Shown: positions 23,741 to 31,544 of the stretch, piece after piece
Layout of the letters: each line of letters opens with the position of its first letter
How positions within the stretch are numbered: the first letter of the stretch is position 1
Assembly (NCBI GenBank): GCA_903929765.1
Contig: CAIYVX010000019.1
Coordinates: 1 to 58,392 of the forward strand
Reading direction: 5' to 3'
DNA: 58,392 nt
Source of the DNA: an uncultured Planctomycetia bacterium
GTDB lineage: Bacteria > Planctomycetota > Phycisphaerae > FEN-1346 > JAACEH01
Made by a program: the position numbers and the translations under genes
The notes under the pieces: model-generated
Databases searched by the model: none
What the model saw: only the letters and a program-made list of their open reading frames with translations
What the model was told of the DNA's origin: nothing

Positions 23741-25189
23741 ATGGCTGCATCGGTGACAACAGCGCCTCCTGTAAGCTTGTGGCGCGACCGGCGACTGTGG
23801 CTGGTTATGGCGGTGGCGCTGACGGTGCGAGCGGGATTGTTCGTTTCGGCGCAGCATGAAGGGCTGCTGCCGACGGCGGCCGGTCCGGTGGCGGCCGTGG
23901 CGTCTGACGATGCGGCGGGGTACATCAGGCCGGCGCGGAGCTTCCTGGCGGCGGGGACGTTTTCGCAAGACGAAAAGCCGCCGTATACAATTGACATTTT
24001 GCGCACGCCGGGGTATCCGCTGTTTCTGGCCGGGGTGTGGCGGGTGGCGGGCGACGGAAACTATCTGGCCGTGGCCGTGGCACAGCTAGCTCTGAGCCTG
24101 GCGGCGGTGGTTTTGGTGTACGCGGCGGCGCGACGGCTGGCCGGCCGGCGGGCGGCGCTGGCGGCAGGATTGCTGTTCGCGCTGAGCGGGATGAGTGCGG
24201 CGCTGCCGTGCTACATATTCAGCGACGCGCTGTACCAGTTCTGGATGGCCTTGTGGCTGTTCCTGTTAGTGTGCTACGTCGAGGAGCGTTCGTGGCGGAA
24301 TCTGCTGGCCGTGTCGGCGGTGGCCGGATTGGGCCTGTACGTCCGACCGGCGGGACTGTTGTTGCCGGCGGTCGTGGCTGTGGCGGCCCTGGCAGGTCGG
24401 AAGGCGGCGGAAGACTCCGGTGGAAATATCGACCGCCTTGTCGGCCTGAGGCGGCTGGTCGGCCAGGCGGCGGTGGCGCTGTTGTTGCCGGCGCTCCTTT
24501 TGTTTCCGTGGATGTATCGCAATCATCTGGGCGCGGATACGTGGGAGCCGACCATCATCACCTCGTGGACCATGTTGAACTTCCGCGCGCCGATGGTCAT
24601 GAGCCTGGCCGAGGGCAAGGAGTATTATTCGGAGGCCCGAGGGGAGTTGGCGGACCGGGCGGCGGCGCGGACGCCGGCAGGGGCCACGCGCGGCGAGCAG
24701 GAGCGAATCAACATGTCCGTGGCTGTTGAATATATGTGGTCACATCCCTGGGCCACGGCGCGGGCCTACGCCGACGGTGCGGCGGTTCTGCTGCTCTTGC
24801 CGGACCATTGGGGTGTGCCGCACCTGCTGGGCGTGAACGAGCCGGGCCATCTGCTGCATGGCGGCGGGGGCTGGGCCGAGAAGGCCCGGGCGATGTTGGG
24901 GCGGTATCATGGGGTGACGCTGGCCTACATGACCTGGGAGACGGCGTGGCTGGTTCTGGTCTGGCTGATGGCGTTGGTGGGGTGGTTACGGCTCCGGCGC
25001 TGGGGCCAGGTGGCGGCCTCGAACGCCTCGGGCCTGGTGTTGCTGGGCCTGGTGGCGGTGACGATTGGGCCGGAAGCGGTGGCACGATACCGGGCGCCGC
25101 TGCTGGTGCCGCTGGTGGTGCTGGCGGGGGCGATGTGGTTAAATTCGACCAAGCGGGATGAAGACCGGCCGGTTCGCGGGCCGATATGA
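23741..25189 (+). CDS. GT-C family glycosyltransferase-like membrane protein (pair member 2)
   Basis: 482 residues and the same fold as the previous gene, with shared motifs ILRTPGYPLFLAGVWR, RNHLGADTWEP, TSWTMLNFRAP and LLLPDHWGVPHLLGV. It differs mainly in the first external loop, where about 20 residues are inserted before YIRPARSFLAAG. Tandem duplication is the simplest origin. It is followed closely by a GT2 gene that could make its lipid-linked donor. Codons are strongly G-ended, like its pair mate. Confidence 0.8.
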   Translation: MAASVTTAPPVSLWRDRRLWLVMAVALTVRAGLFVSAQHEGLLPTAAGPVAAVASDDAAGYIRPARSFLAAGTFSQDEKPPYTIDILRTPGYPLFLAGVWRVAGDGNYLAVAVAQLALSLAAVVLVYAAARRLAGRRAALAAGLLFALSGMSAALPCYIFSDALYQFWMALWLFLLVCYVEERSWRNLLAVSAVAGLGLYVRPAGLLLPAVVAVAALAGRKAAEDSGGNIDRLVGLRRLVGQAAVALLLPALLLFPWMYRNHLGADTWEPTIITSWTMLNFRAPMVMSLAEGKEYYSEARGELADRAAARTPAGATRGEQERINMSVAVEYMWSHPWATARAYADGAAVLLLLPDHWGVPHLLGVNEPGHLLHGGGGWAEKARAMLGRYHGVTLAYMTWETAWLVLVWLMALVGWLRLRRWGQVAASNASGLVLLGLVAVTIGPEAVARYRAPLLVPLVVLAGAMWLNSTKRDEDRPVRGPI

Positions 25190-25222
25190 GGGGACAAGCG
25201 CGGATAATCTATGGAGACCCAG

Positions 25223-25972
25223 ATGAGCGAGAAAAAAGTGATCGTGGTCATGCCGGCCTACAACGCCGAGGCGACCGTGGAGAAAACCGTCCGGGACATG
25301 CCGGCGGGCAGCTACGATGAAATCATCCTGGTCGACGATTGCAGCAAGGACCGCACGGCCGAAGTGGCCCGGGGACTGGGTCTGACGGTCGTGCAGCACC
25401 AGAAGAACCGCGGCTACGGCGGCAATCAGAAAACCTGCTACGACACGGCCCTGGCCCACGGCGCCGATTTCATCGTGATGATCCATCCGGATTATCAGTA
25501 CGATTCGCGGCTGCTGCCTTATGTGGTGGGCTTTCTGAAGACAGGCATCTGCGACGTGCTGCTGGGCAGCCGCATCCGCACGCGGGCCCAAGCCATCGGC
25601 TCGGGCATGCCGCCGATCAAGTATTACTCGAACCGCTTTCTGAGTCTGGTCGAGAACGTCGTCATGGGGCAGAACCTGGCGGAATGGCACTCGGGCTACC
25701 GGGCCTACACGCGAAAGGTGCTGGAGACGGTGCCGTACAATAACAACAGCGACGATTTCGTCTTCGACGCCCAGTTCCTGGCCCAGGCGGTCCACTTCGG
25801 CTTCGAGATCGGCGACGTGCCGGTGCCGTGCCGGTACATGGAAGAGGCTTCGAGCATCAACCTGAGCCGGTCGATCACCTACGGCGTAGGTTGTCTGCGT
25901 GTGGCGGGCCGGTACTGGCTGCACGAACATCATCTGCTGAAATACGGGATTATGGACGTACGGTCCTCCTGA
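25223..25972 (+). CDS. GT2 glycosyltransferase (DPM1-like)
   Basis: 249 residues. VIVVMPAYNAEATVEKTV, IILVDDCSKDRTAE, NRGYGGNQKTCYDTAL and MIHPDYQYDSRLLP give a complete GT-A core, followed by GYRAYTRKVLETVP. There is no membrane anchor, unlike the GT2 at 15700. The start at 25223 is chosen because GGAG sits six bases before it; an ATG 12 bases earlier is in frame. The stop is eight bases before the next gene, so they are co-transcribed. A polyprenyl-phosphate donor-synthesis role is likely. Confidence 0.85.
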   Translation: MSEKKVIVVMPAYNAEATVEKTVRDMPAGSYDEIILVDDCSKDRTAEVARGLGLTVVQHQKNRGYGGNQKTCYDTALAHGADFIVMIHPDYQYDSRLLPYVVGFLKTGICDVLLGSRIRTRAQAIGSGMPPIKYYSNRFLSLVENVVMGQNLAEWHSGYRAYTRKVLETVPYNNNSDDFVFDAQFLAQAVHFGFEIGDVPVPCRYMEEASSINLSRSITYGVGCLRVAGRYWLHEHHLLKYGIMDVRSS

Positions 25973-25979
25973 GAAAAAA

Positions 25980-27587
25980 ATGACAAAGGAACGCCCGGAA
26001 GTAATCGCGCCGTCGGAAATCCGCCCAGGTTGCGTCCTGGCCCGGATCGAGTGGGCCGTCGCCATCGTCCTGACCGCCCTGGCGGTTGGTTGCCATTTTG
26101 CCGTCTTCCGGTACGCCGGGGCCCTGTGGCGCGACGAGGTCACCACGATCAACCTCGCCACCATGCCCACCCTGGCCGACATCTGGAACAATTTACAGTT
26201 TGAATCGTTCCCGCTAGCCTGGATTTTGATCGTCCGCGCCTGGGCGGCCGTCGCGGGACCGGACAACGATACGGCCCTGCGTCTGCTCGGATTTCTGGTC
26301 GGCCTGGGCGTGCTGGGCGTCATCTGGCTCGCCGTCCGCAAATTCATGAAACAGCCGTTTCCGCTGTTGGCTCTGGTCCTGGTCGGGTTCAACTCGGGCC
26401 TGGTCTTTTGGGGCGATTCGTTGCGGGCTTGGGGCCTGGGCAGCCTGACCATCATCCTGGCTGCCGGCCTGTTGTGGCAAGTCGTGCAAGAGCCGACGCG
26501 GTGGCGGATTGTTCTGGCGGCGCTGGTTTCCGTTCTGGCGGTCCAGACGGCCTATCATAACATCCCCCTGCTGTTGGCCATCGGCTTGGCCGCCATGGGC
26601 GTGGCGGCGCGGCGGCGGCAGTGGCGGCGCGTGATCCTGGTGGGGGCCATCGGCCTGTTGGCGGCGCTGACGCTCCTGCCCTATGCCTTTGGCGTCCAGA
26701 CTTATGGAGGCAATTCCAACATTATCGGATACGGCCAGGCGAACCTAAGCCACGGCAATACAGACTTCGTGCGCTATGGCCTGGAATTTGCGTTGCTTCT
26801 GGGCTCTGCGGGAAATTTTATGATTTTCGTCTGGGCAGCGCTGATCGCCGTGGGCGTAGCGGCAGCGACCATCGCCCAAGTTCGTGGCTTCTCGCCAAAA
26901 CTGACCTCCCCGCAGCGCGATCTGGCCCTGTTTGCCGGGTTAATTCTGGTCGTCAGTTTCGCGGCCTTTGCGGCGTTCCTCTGGGCTTTGAACTACCCGA
27001 CCAATCCGTGGTACTTCCTGATTCTGACCGTAGTGATTGCCGTAGCGCTGGAGGCGGCGACCGGCGTTTTCCTGGCTTCGCGGGGCTGGCGCATCGTCCG
27101 CCTGGTCGTGGTGGTGGTTCTGGCCGCCGCCTGTCTGCTCTGCGGCTGGGAGGGGTTCGTAACTCGCCAAACCAACCTTGATCTCATTGCGGCGTCGCTT
27201 CAGAGCCGGGCCGACAAGGATGACCTGATCGTGATCAGGTATTGGGCGATGGGTACCACTTTTGACCGCTACTACAAAGGGCCGACGCCCTGGGAGACGA
27301 TTCCGCCGCTGAAAGACCACAAGTTTCAACGGGTCAATCAACTTCCGAAAGAGTTCTGGTCGGCGACCGATTATGATAAGATCCTGCGGACGGCGGTTGA
27401 CGATATGACCAGGACGCTGCGCGGCGGCCACAAGGTTTGGCTGGTCGGCCGCCCGGTTCTGCGGCCCGGTCTGATCGACCGGCTGATGCTCGATCATGCG
27501 CTGAGCCACACCAGCGAGAAGTTCTGCGACCGCGCGATTAAGTATGAGAATCCGATTCTGGAGGTCGCCGAGGGCTGGCGCGAGTGA
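25980..27587 (+). CDS. GT-C family membrane glycosyltransferase
   Basis: 535 residues, about eleven membrane spans and a soluble C-terminal tail of about 130 residues. ALWRDEVTTINLA in the first loop is the R-D-E motif of dolichyl/polyprenyl-phosphate-dependent GT-C enzymes, and FESFPLAWILIVRAW follows where the P-P-L motif usually lies. It is unrelated in detail to the two tandem groups before it. It is the last plus-strand gene of the locus and converges on the acylphosphatase gene. Confidence 0.8.
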   Translation: MTKERPEVIAPSEIRPGCVLARIEWAVAIVLTALAVGCHFAVFRYAGALWRDEVTTINLATMPTLADIWNNLQFESFPLAWILIVRAWAAVAGPDNDTALRLLGFLVGLGVLGVIWLAVRKFMKQPFPLLALVLVGFNSGLVFWGDSLRAWGLGSLTIILAAGLLWQVVQEPTRWRIVLAALVSVLAVQTAYHNIPLLLAIGLAAMGVAARRRQWRRVILVGAIGLLAALTLLPYAFGVQTYGGNSNIIGYGQANLSHGNTDFVRYGLEFALLLGSAGNFMIFVWAALIAVGVAAATIAQVRGFSPKLTSPQRDLALFAGLILVVSFAAFAAFLWALNYPTNPWYFLILTVVIAVALEAATGVFLASRGWRIVRLVVVVVLAAACLLCGWEGFVTRQTNLDLIAASLQSRADKDDLIVIRYWAMGTTFDRYYKGPTPWETIPPLKDHKFQRVNQLPKEFWSATDYDKILRTAVDDMTRTLRGGHKVWLVGRPVLRPGLIDRLMLDHALSHTSEKFCDRAIKYENPILEVAEGWRE

Positions 27588-27628
27588 CGGACTGACCGGG
27601 CTGGTCGGCCTCGCCCCGGCCGTGCGGA

Positions 27629-28096
27629 TCACGGCTGTTGCTCAAAGACCTTGAACTCGCCGGAGGCCGGTTCCTCGGCCGTCTCCAACTTGTCAACCCT
27701 GGCCCGTTCCGGGCCGCGCTGGAGCAATTTCAACAGTTTGGCGACCTCGTCCGGCGGACCCTCGACGACGGCCTCGACGCGGAGGTCGGGCAGGTTCCTG
27801 ACCCAGCCGGTTAGTTCCAGGCGCTGGGCGTTGGTCTGGGTGAAGTTGCGAAAGCCGACGCCCTGGACGCGACCGCTGACGAAGACATGGACGCGGCGCA
27901 GGCCGTGGGCCGGATCAGCCTTCGCCGCCGAGATCGGGGCCAGGGCCGGTATTTCGGCGGGCGGCCGGGCCGTGGCAACGGATGAGGCGGCCTGCGGCGC
28001 GGGCGCGTCGCCAGAGCCGGCCTGGCAGCCTGGCAACCAGAGTGCGGCCAGGGCGAGGCCGATTGCGGCCAAAGTCAGAATTCTGCGGGTGGCCAT
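27629..28096 (-). CDS. Acylphosphatase domain on a lipoprotein leader
   Basis: 155 residues. Acylphosphatase hydrolyses carboxyl-phosphate bonds and is normally a ~90-residue cytosolic protein. Here the domain (about 68-155) is intact: VHVFVSGRVQGVGFRNFT holds the phosphate-binding loop with the catalytic Arg, and ELTGWVRNLPD the catalytic Asn. In front is a signal peptide ending LWLPGC (lipidated Cys about 24), then an Ala/Pro-rich linker of about 40 residues. The start at 28094-28096 has GAGGAGG five bases upstream. So the enzyme is predicted outside the inner membrane, where acyl phosphates are not expected; it may act on another substrate or serve as a binding fold. Confidence 0.85.
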   Translation of the reverse strand: MATRRILTLAAIGLALAALWLPGCQAGSGDAPAPQAASSVATARPPAEIPALAPISAAKADPAHGLRRVHVFVSGRVQGVGFRNFTQTNAQRLELTGWVRNLPDLRVEAVVEGPPDEVAKLLKLLQRGPERARVDKLETAEEPASGEFKVFEQQP

Positions 28097-28150
28097 GAGC
28101 ACCTCCTCAAGAGTCCCGAACCGAACAGATCGCGGTCAGGAATAATTTTC

Positions 28151-29041
28151 TCAAAACACCATCGCCACATACCCCACAAAATCGTTGATCGCTTCTTCCC
28201 CGTACCGCGGCCGCAGCACGTCGTAGCTCGTCGTGTATTCCAGCAGGTGGCCGCCGGCGCTGCCCATCTGCCGCGCCGCCGCCAGCGTCGCCGCCACCGC
28301 TCCCGGACCACAGGCGTTCTGATGAGCCCGCGCCTCGCCCAGCACCTCCTCGGCCTTCAGCCCGCGCATCAGCTCGATCATCCGCGGATCGTTCTCCGTC
28401 TTGACCCACTCCAGCCCCGCCCGCCCGGAACCGTGCGGCGCAAAGTTGTAATGCGACCGCCCGTAGTGCGTCAGGTCCGTCGTCCCGACAAAAAACACCG
28501 CCCGGCCCGACTGCGCCGCCACTTCCGCCGCCAGCCGCCCCACCTCCGCCGCCTCCGCCCGCGGCGGCATCGCCACCGGCACGATTCGAATGTTTTCGCC
28601 GAACACGTAGCGCAGCATCGGTACTTGCACCTCGATGCTGTGCTCCATCGCATGCACCTGGCTGTTCTCCACGATCCGCCCGCCGCTCGCGCTCACCAGT
28701 GCCGCCGCCAACTCCTCGTCAATCTCCACCGACCCCAGCGGCGTCTGCCACGACCCGCGACCGTACACGCTCGCCTTTTCCAACCCGCTCCAATGCGCCG
28801 TCCCGAAGACCACGAACGTCGTCCCCGCCGCAACGCACCGCTCCATCGTCCGATAGGCCCGCATGGCCACCGCCCCGCTGCAATCCCACCCGGCGTGCGG
28901 CACGATGGTCGCCACCAGTTTTTCCGGCAGCCCCGCCATCGGCGGCTCGGCCACGTCGATCCGCGCCAACTGGGCCCGGCACCCGTGTTCGCTCCCCGCA
29001 TAGAATTGCCCGGCCACCGCCGGCGAACGGACCTCGCTCAT
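28151..29041 (-). CDS. amrB: AmmeMemoRadiSam system protein B (MEMO1 family)
   Basis: 296 residues, the full length of the MEMO1/AmrB family, which resembles class III extradiol dioxygenases. RSPAVAGQFYAG at the N-terminus, VPHAGWDCSGAVAM, GTAHWSG, MEHSIEVQVPML and GTTDLTHYG carry the conserved histidines and acidic residues. In most genomes it sits with an AMMECR1 gene and a radical SAM gene; here neither partner is in the window. The molecular function in bacteria is not settled. GAGGAG precedes the start, and a perfect TATAAT (29069-29074, minus) lies further up without a clear -35. Confidence 0.9.
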   Translation of the reverse strand: MSEVRSPAVAGQFYAGSEHGCRAQLARIDVAEPPMAGLPEKLVATIVPHAGWDCSGAVAMRAYRTMERCVAAGTTFVVFGTAHWSGLEKASVYGRGSWQTPLGSVEIDEELAAALVSASGGRIVENSQVHAMEHSIEVQVPMLRYVFGENIRIVPVAMPPRAEAAEVGRLAAEVAAQSGRAVFFVGTTDLTHYGRSHYNFAPHGSGRAGLEWVKTENDPRMIELMRGLKAEEVLGEARAHQNACGPGAVAATLAAARQMGSAGGHLLEYTTSYDVLRPRYGEEAINDFVGYVAMVF

Positions 29042-29097
29042 GAGCGCTCCTCGAACTGGACTTCCGCCATTATACCCTTGCCGCCCGACCCCTTCGC

Positions 29098-29126
29098 TTG
29101 CATTCCCCGCCCCGCCGTCTTAGAAT
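29098..29126 (+). promoter_or_regulatory. Possible promoter of the zinc-ribbon membrane protein
   Basis: TTGCAT (29098-29103), a 17-base spacer, and TAGAAT (29121-29126). Only the -10 is close to consensus. Confidence 0.45.
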
Positions 29127-29181
29127 AAGGCCGTGGCCGATTGTTTCCGCGGCCTGAACCGATATTAACAGGAGATCTGCC

Positions 29182-30216
29182 ATGGCCAAAACATTGACCT
29201 GCTCATGCGGCCAAACTGTGGACATCGAAAACCTGGCTCCCGGCGCCGCCGTCCGCTGCCCGGGCTGCCAGAACTCGCTCACCGTCCCCGCTGCGCCGCA
29301 AATGGCCGTGGCCGCCGCCATCGATGATTCCGAACCCGATCTGCCTCCTGCCGCAGCCAAACGAAAACTCTCTCCCGCCGAGGAACAGAAACTCAAAGAA
29401 CGCCTCGCCGCCCGGCGCGGCCAGCGCGCCCTCATGAAAATCATGCTCTGGCCCGCCGCCCTTTTCGGCCTGGCCTGTCTGGGCATCGCCGGCGTCGGCG
29501 TCATGTGGTGGGTCCACCCGGCCGAGAAGACCGTCGAGATCAAGGTCGGCGCCGACGGACTCGAACATCTTTACGCCCTGGCCCCCAAGGACAACGCCCC
29601 GGGACAGTACGAAAAGATCGAGGTCCAGCCCGACATCATCCCCGGCGACTCCGCCAGACGCGACGCCGACGACAACCTGGTCTACAAGCTCAACGGCCAG
29701 GACACCCATCGGGCCGGCTCCAGCCCCGCCGGCGACCTCCGCTATCTCGTCACCCTCCTGGAAAAGGGCGGGCAGGAACGCCAGGCCACCATCGAACGCC
29801 ACGGCCTCTGGTTCTATGAAATCGACCCTGCCGCCGGCCAGATCAAAGGCAAACTGGAAAAATTGCCCCTCCTGGCCCAGGAACGAAGCCAAAGCGCCGA
29901 CCAGGACCCCGTCTACGTCCCCGTCGAGATTCCCCAGGTCACCGGCAACAGCATCGTCTTCAACAAGCGCGGCTCCGAACCGCCCCTCGCCGTCGACGTC
30001 GCTTACTACCGCGTCGAGGGCAAGTTTCAGACCAACCAGCTCGGCAAGTTCAAGGAACCCGAAACCGGCGTCTTCATCAGCCTCCGCGAAAACCCCTGGA
30101 TCTTCATCGCCGCCGGCCTGGCCATCGGCCTCCTGCTCCTCGGCGCCGCCGGCTTCTTCGCCCAGCAATGCTACTTCTCCAAGGAAGCCAAAGCCGCCAA
30201 AGCCCGCGCTGCCTAA
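29182..30216 (+). CDS. Zinc-ribbon membrane protein of unknown function
   Basis: 344 residues. The N-terminus has a treble-Cys ribbon, LTCSCGQTVDI and VRCPGCQNSL, giving CxC...CxxC, the MJ0042-like finger often seen in this kind of genome. A membrane span near 100-120 (LFGLACLGIAGVGVMWW) and another near 307-330 (FIAAGLAIGLLLLGAAGFFA) flank a soluble domain of about 185 residues with no motif I recognise. It ends with a Lys/Ala-rich tail. AGGAG is placed well before the ATG. It could be a membrane-bound sensor or assembly factor; I cannot say. Confidence 0.8.
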   Translation: MAKTLTCSCGQTVDIENLAPGAAVRCPGCQNSLTVPAAPQMAVAAAIDDSEPDLPPAAAKRKLSPAEEQKLKERLAARRGQRALMKIMLWPAALFGLACLGIAGVGVMWWVHPAEKTVEIKVGADGLEHLYALAPKDNAPGQYEKIEVQPDIIPGDSARRDADDNLVYKLNGQDTHRAGSSPAGDLRYLVTLLEKGGQERQATIERHGLWFYEIDPAAGQIKGKLEKLPLLAQERSQSADQDPVYVPVEIPQVTGNSIVFNKRGSEPPLAVDVAYYRVEGKFQTNQLGKFKEPETGVFISLRENPWIFIAAGLAIGLLLLGAAGFFAQQCYFSKEAKAAKARAA

Positions 30217-30231
30217 AGCGGCTCCAAGTCC

Positions 30232-30280
30232 GAGTGCCACACTTTGAAGCCCCGGTGCCGCCGGGGCCAAAGTGTGTTCT
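30232..30280. repeat. Family B repeat
   Basis: GTGCCACACTTTGAAG ... CCAAAGTGTG around a CCCCGG/CCGGGG core. It lies 16 bases past the stop of the zinc-ribbon protein, where it may end transcription. A linker-type tail TTCTTCTTCTGCCG follows. Confidence 0.75.
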
Positions 30281-30294
30281 TCTTCTGCCGTTTT

Positions 30295-30335
30295 AATTCT
30301 TCATTTTGAATTTTGAATTTTTAACTTTTAATTCC
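30295..30335. repeat. AT-rich repeat, family H
   Basis: Reiterated TTTTGAATTT / TTTTTAACTT units. On the minus strand the unit supplies the last codons and the TAA stop of the TSCPD gene. Related runs are at 44986, 53763 and 56382. Confidence 0.7.
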
Positions 30336-30596
30336 CAGCGCCGCCCCAAGCGCCTTCGCCAACTGATCCGGGCACGATGTTCCGCGCCCGCCGCAATCCG
30401 TCCCCGTCAGCCGCGCCGCCACCTCGCGCGCCGCCGCGCCCTTGACCAGCGCTTCGATGCCCCGGTGGTTCCCCTCGCACCCGTCCGCAAACTCCACCCG
30501 CTCAATCGTCTCGCCGCGCAGCCAAACCCGAATCTCCGTGCAGCAGCACTTTTTATCCGGCACGCGATAGACCGTCTTTTTCGCTGCTTTCGCCAT
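30321..30596 (-). CDS. TSCPD-domain protein
   Basis: 91 residues, with the eponymous TSCPD motif in GGRGTSCPDQLAKAL and further cysteines (DKKCCCTEI, FADGCEGNH). The domain occurs alone, as here, or at the end of class II ribonucleotide reductases, and probably binds metal through the cysteines. The last codons (GIKS-stop) come from a family H repeat, so the true C-terminus may have been trimmed by it. AGAGG lies five bases before the ATG. Confidence 0.8.
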   Translation of the reverse strand: MAKAAKKTVYRVPDKKCCCTEIRVWLRGETIERVEFADGCEGNHRGIEALVKGAAAREVAARLTGTDCGGRGTSCPDQLAKALGAALGIKS

Positions 30597-30615
30597 TAAG
30601 TCCTCTTATCATCGA

Positions 30616-30719
30616 TGCGGGGTGCCACACCTTGCCCCGGCGGGCAGTATCGCCGGGCAGGGTGTGTCCTGGTTCGGCACACCTCGCCCCCAAAACGGGG
30701 GCCGAGGTGTGGCACCCCC
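30616..30719. repeat. Two family B repeats in tandem
   Basis: The first copy (30616-30669) pairs CACACCTTGCCCCGG with CCGGGCAGGGTGTG. The second (30670-30719) pairs CACACCTCGCCCCC with GGGGGCCGAGGTGTG. They occupy most of the gap between two minus-strand genes. Confidence 0.75.
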
Positions 30720-30748
30720 GTTTCTTCCCGTTCCCAATTGCCGCGCCA

Positions 30749-31498
30749 TCACCAATCTCCCATGCCGGTTGCATGGATGGCATCATTGAGCCGCATCATA
30801 TCTGGACTGTCTTCATGTGCCTTGCTATATAGGGCGGTCACTTGTTCGGCCGTCATCTTCTCGGATTTGATGCTGCCGAGAAGTTGGCCGTTGATTCTAA
30901 CTTCCTGACGAAAGGCCGCCAGCATGATGGCGTGATTCTTGGCCGAAACCGGCCGCTCACCGGATTCCAACTCGACTTTCCACTGGCCCTCGCGAACCGC
31001 CATCCTACACAACCGGGAGCGGTCGTAGATAACCGTGATGTTCCTGTTGCCGTCCGGCTTCAGGATCAAGTCCCGCTCCGACTTGCCATAATTCTCATAC
31101 GCGCCGCGGGCGAGCGCGGCTGCTTCCGGCCCACCAAGAAAGTAGACGGAATAGCCCGCAACAGGGTCAACCTCATCCGCCACTCTTTGATAATTCGGGT
31201 CGCTCTTGCCCAGCTCGACCGCAAACTCATTGAACGACTTCTGCACCTCAACGAACGCTTTTAGCAACTCCTGCGCCGCCTCCGTGCCGTAGCAAAGCGA
31301 CCGGGACTTGGCCAGGTCGCCGGCCCGGGCCGCAGCGCCAAAATCATTAAGAACGACGTGAGCTTGTTCCAACGTCAGCGGCGGGCCTGGTTGTTGGGCG
31401 GCGGATTCAGGGGCCATCTTCTGGCTCTGGCATCCGCCGGTCAGCCCCGCCAAAATTAGCACCAGGACGACCATCAAACCGTTTGTACACAGCTTCAT
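30749..31498 (-). CDS. Lipoprotein of unknown function
   Basis: 249 residues with a signal peptide ending LAGLTGGC (lipidated Cys23). The mature part opens with a helical region (EQAHVVLNDFGAAARAGDLAKSRSLCYG) of the type seen in DUF4878/NTF2-like lipoproteins, and continues with a beta strand series (NITVIYDRSRLCRMAVREGQWKVEL). A cone-shaped NTF2 fold is plausible but not proved. GGGAG precedes the ATG. It stands 46 bases downstream of leuB on the same strand. Confidence 0.75.
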   Translation of the reverse strand: MKLCTNGLMVVLVLILAGLTGGCQSQKMAPESAAQQPGPPLTLEQAHVVLNDFGAAARAGDLAKSRSLCYGTEAAQELLKAFVEVQKSFNEFAVELGKSDPNYQRVADEVDPVAGYSVYFLGGPEAAALARGAYENYGKSERDLILKPDGNRNITVIYDRSRLCRMAVREGQWKVELESGERPVSAKNHAIMLAAFRQEVRINGQLLGSIKSEKMTAEQVTALYSKAHEDSPDMMRLNDAIHATGMGDW

Positions 31499-31544
31499 GA
31501 TCGTTCTCCCTTTACGTCAGGTAGCGGGAAAAAGGCGGCGGTGA

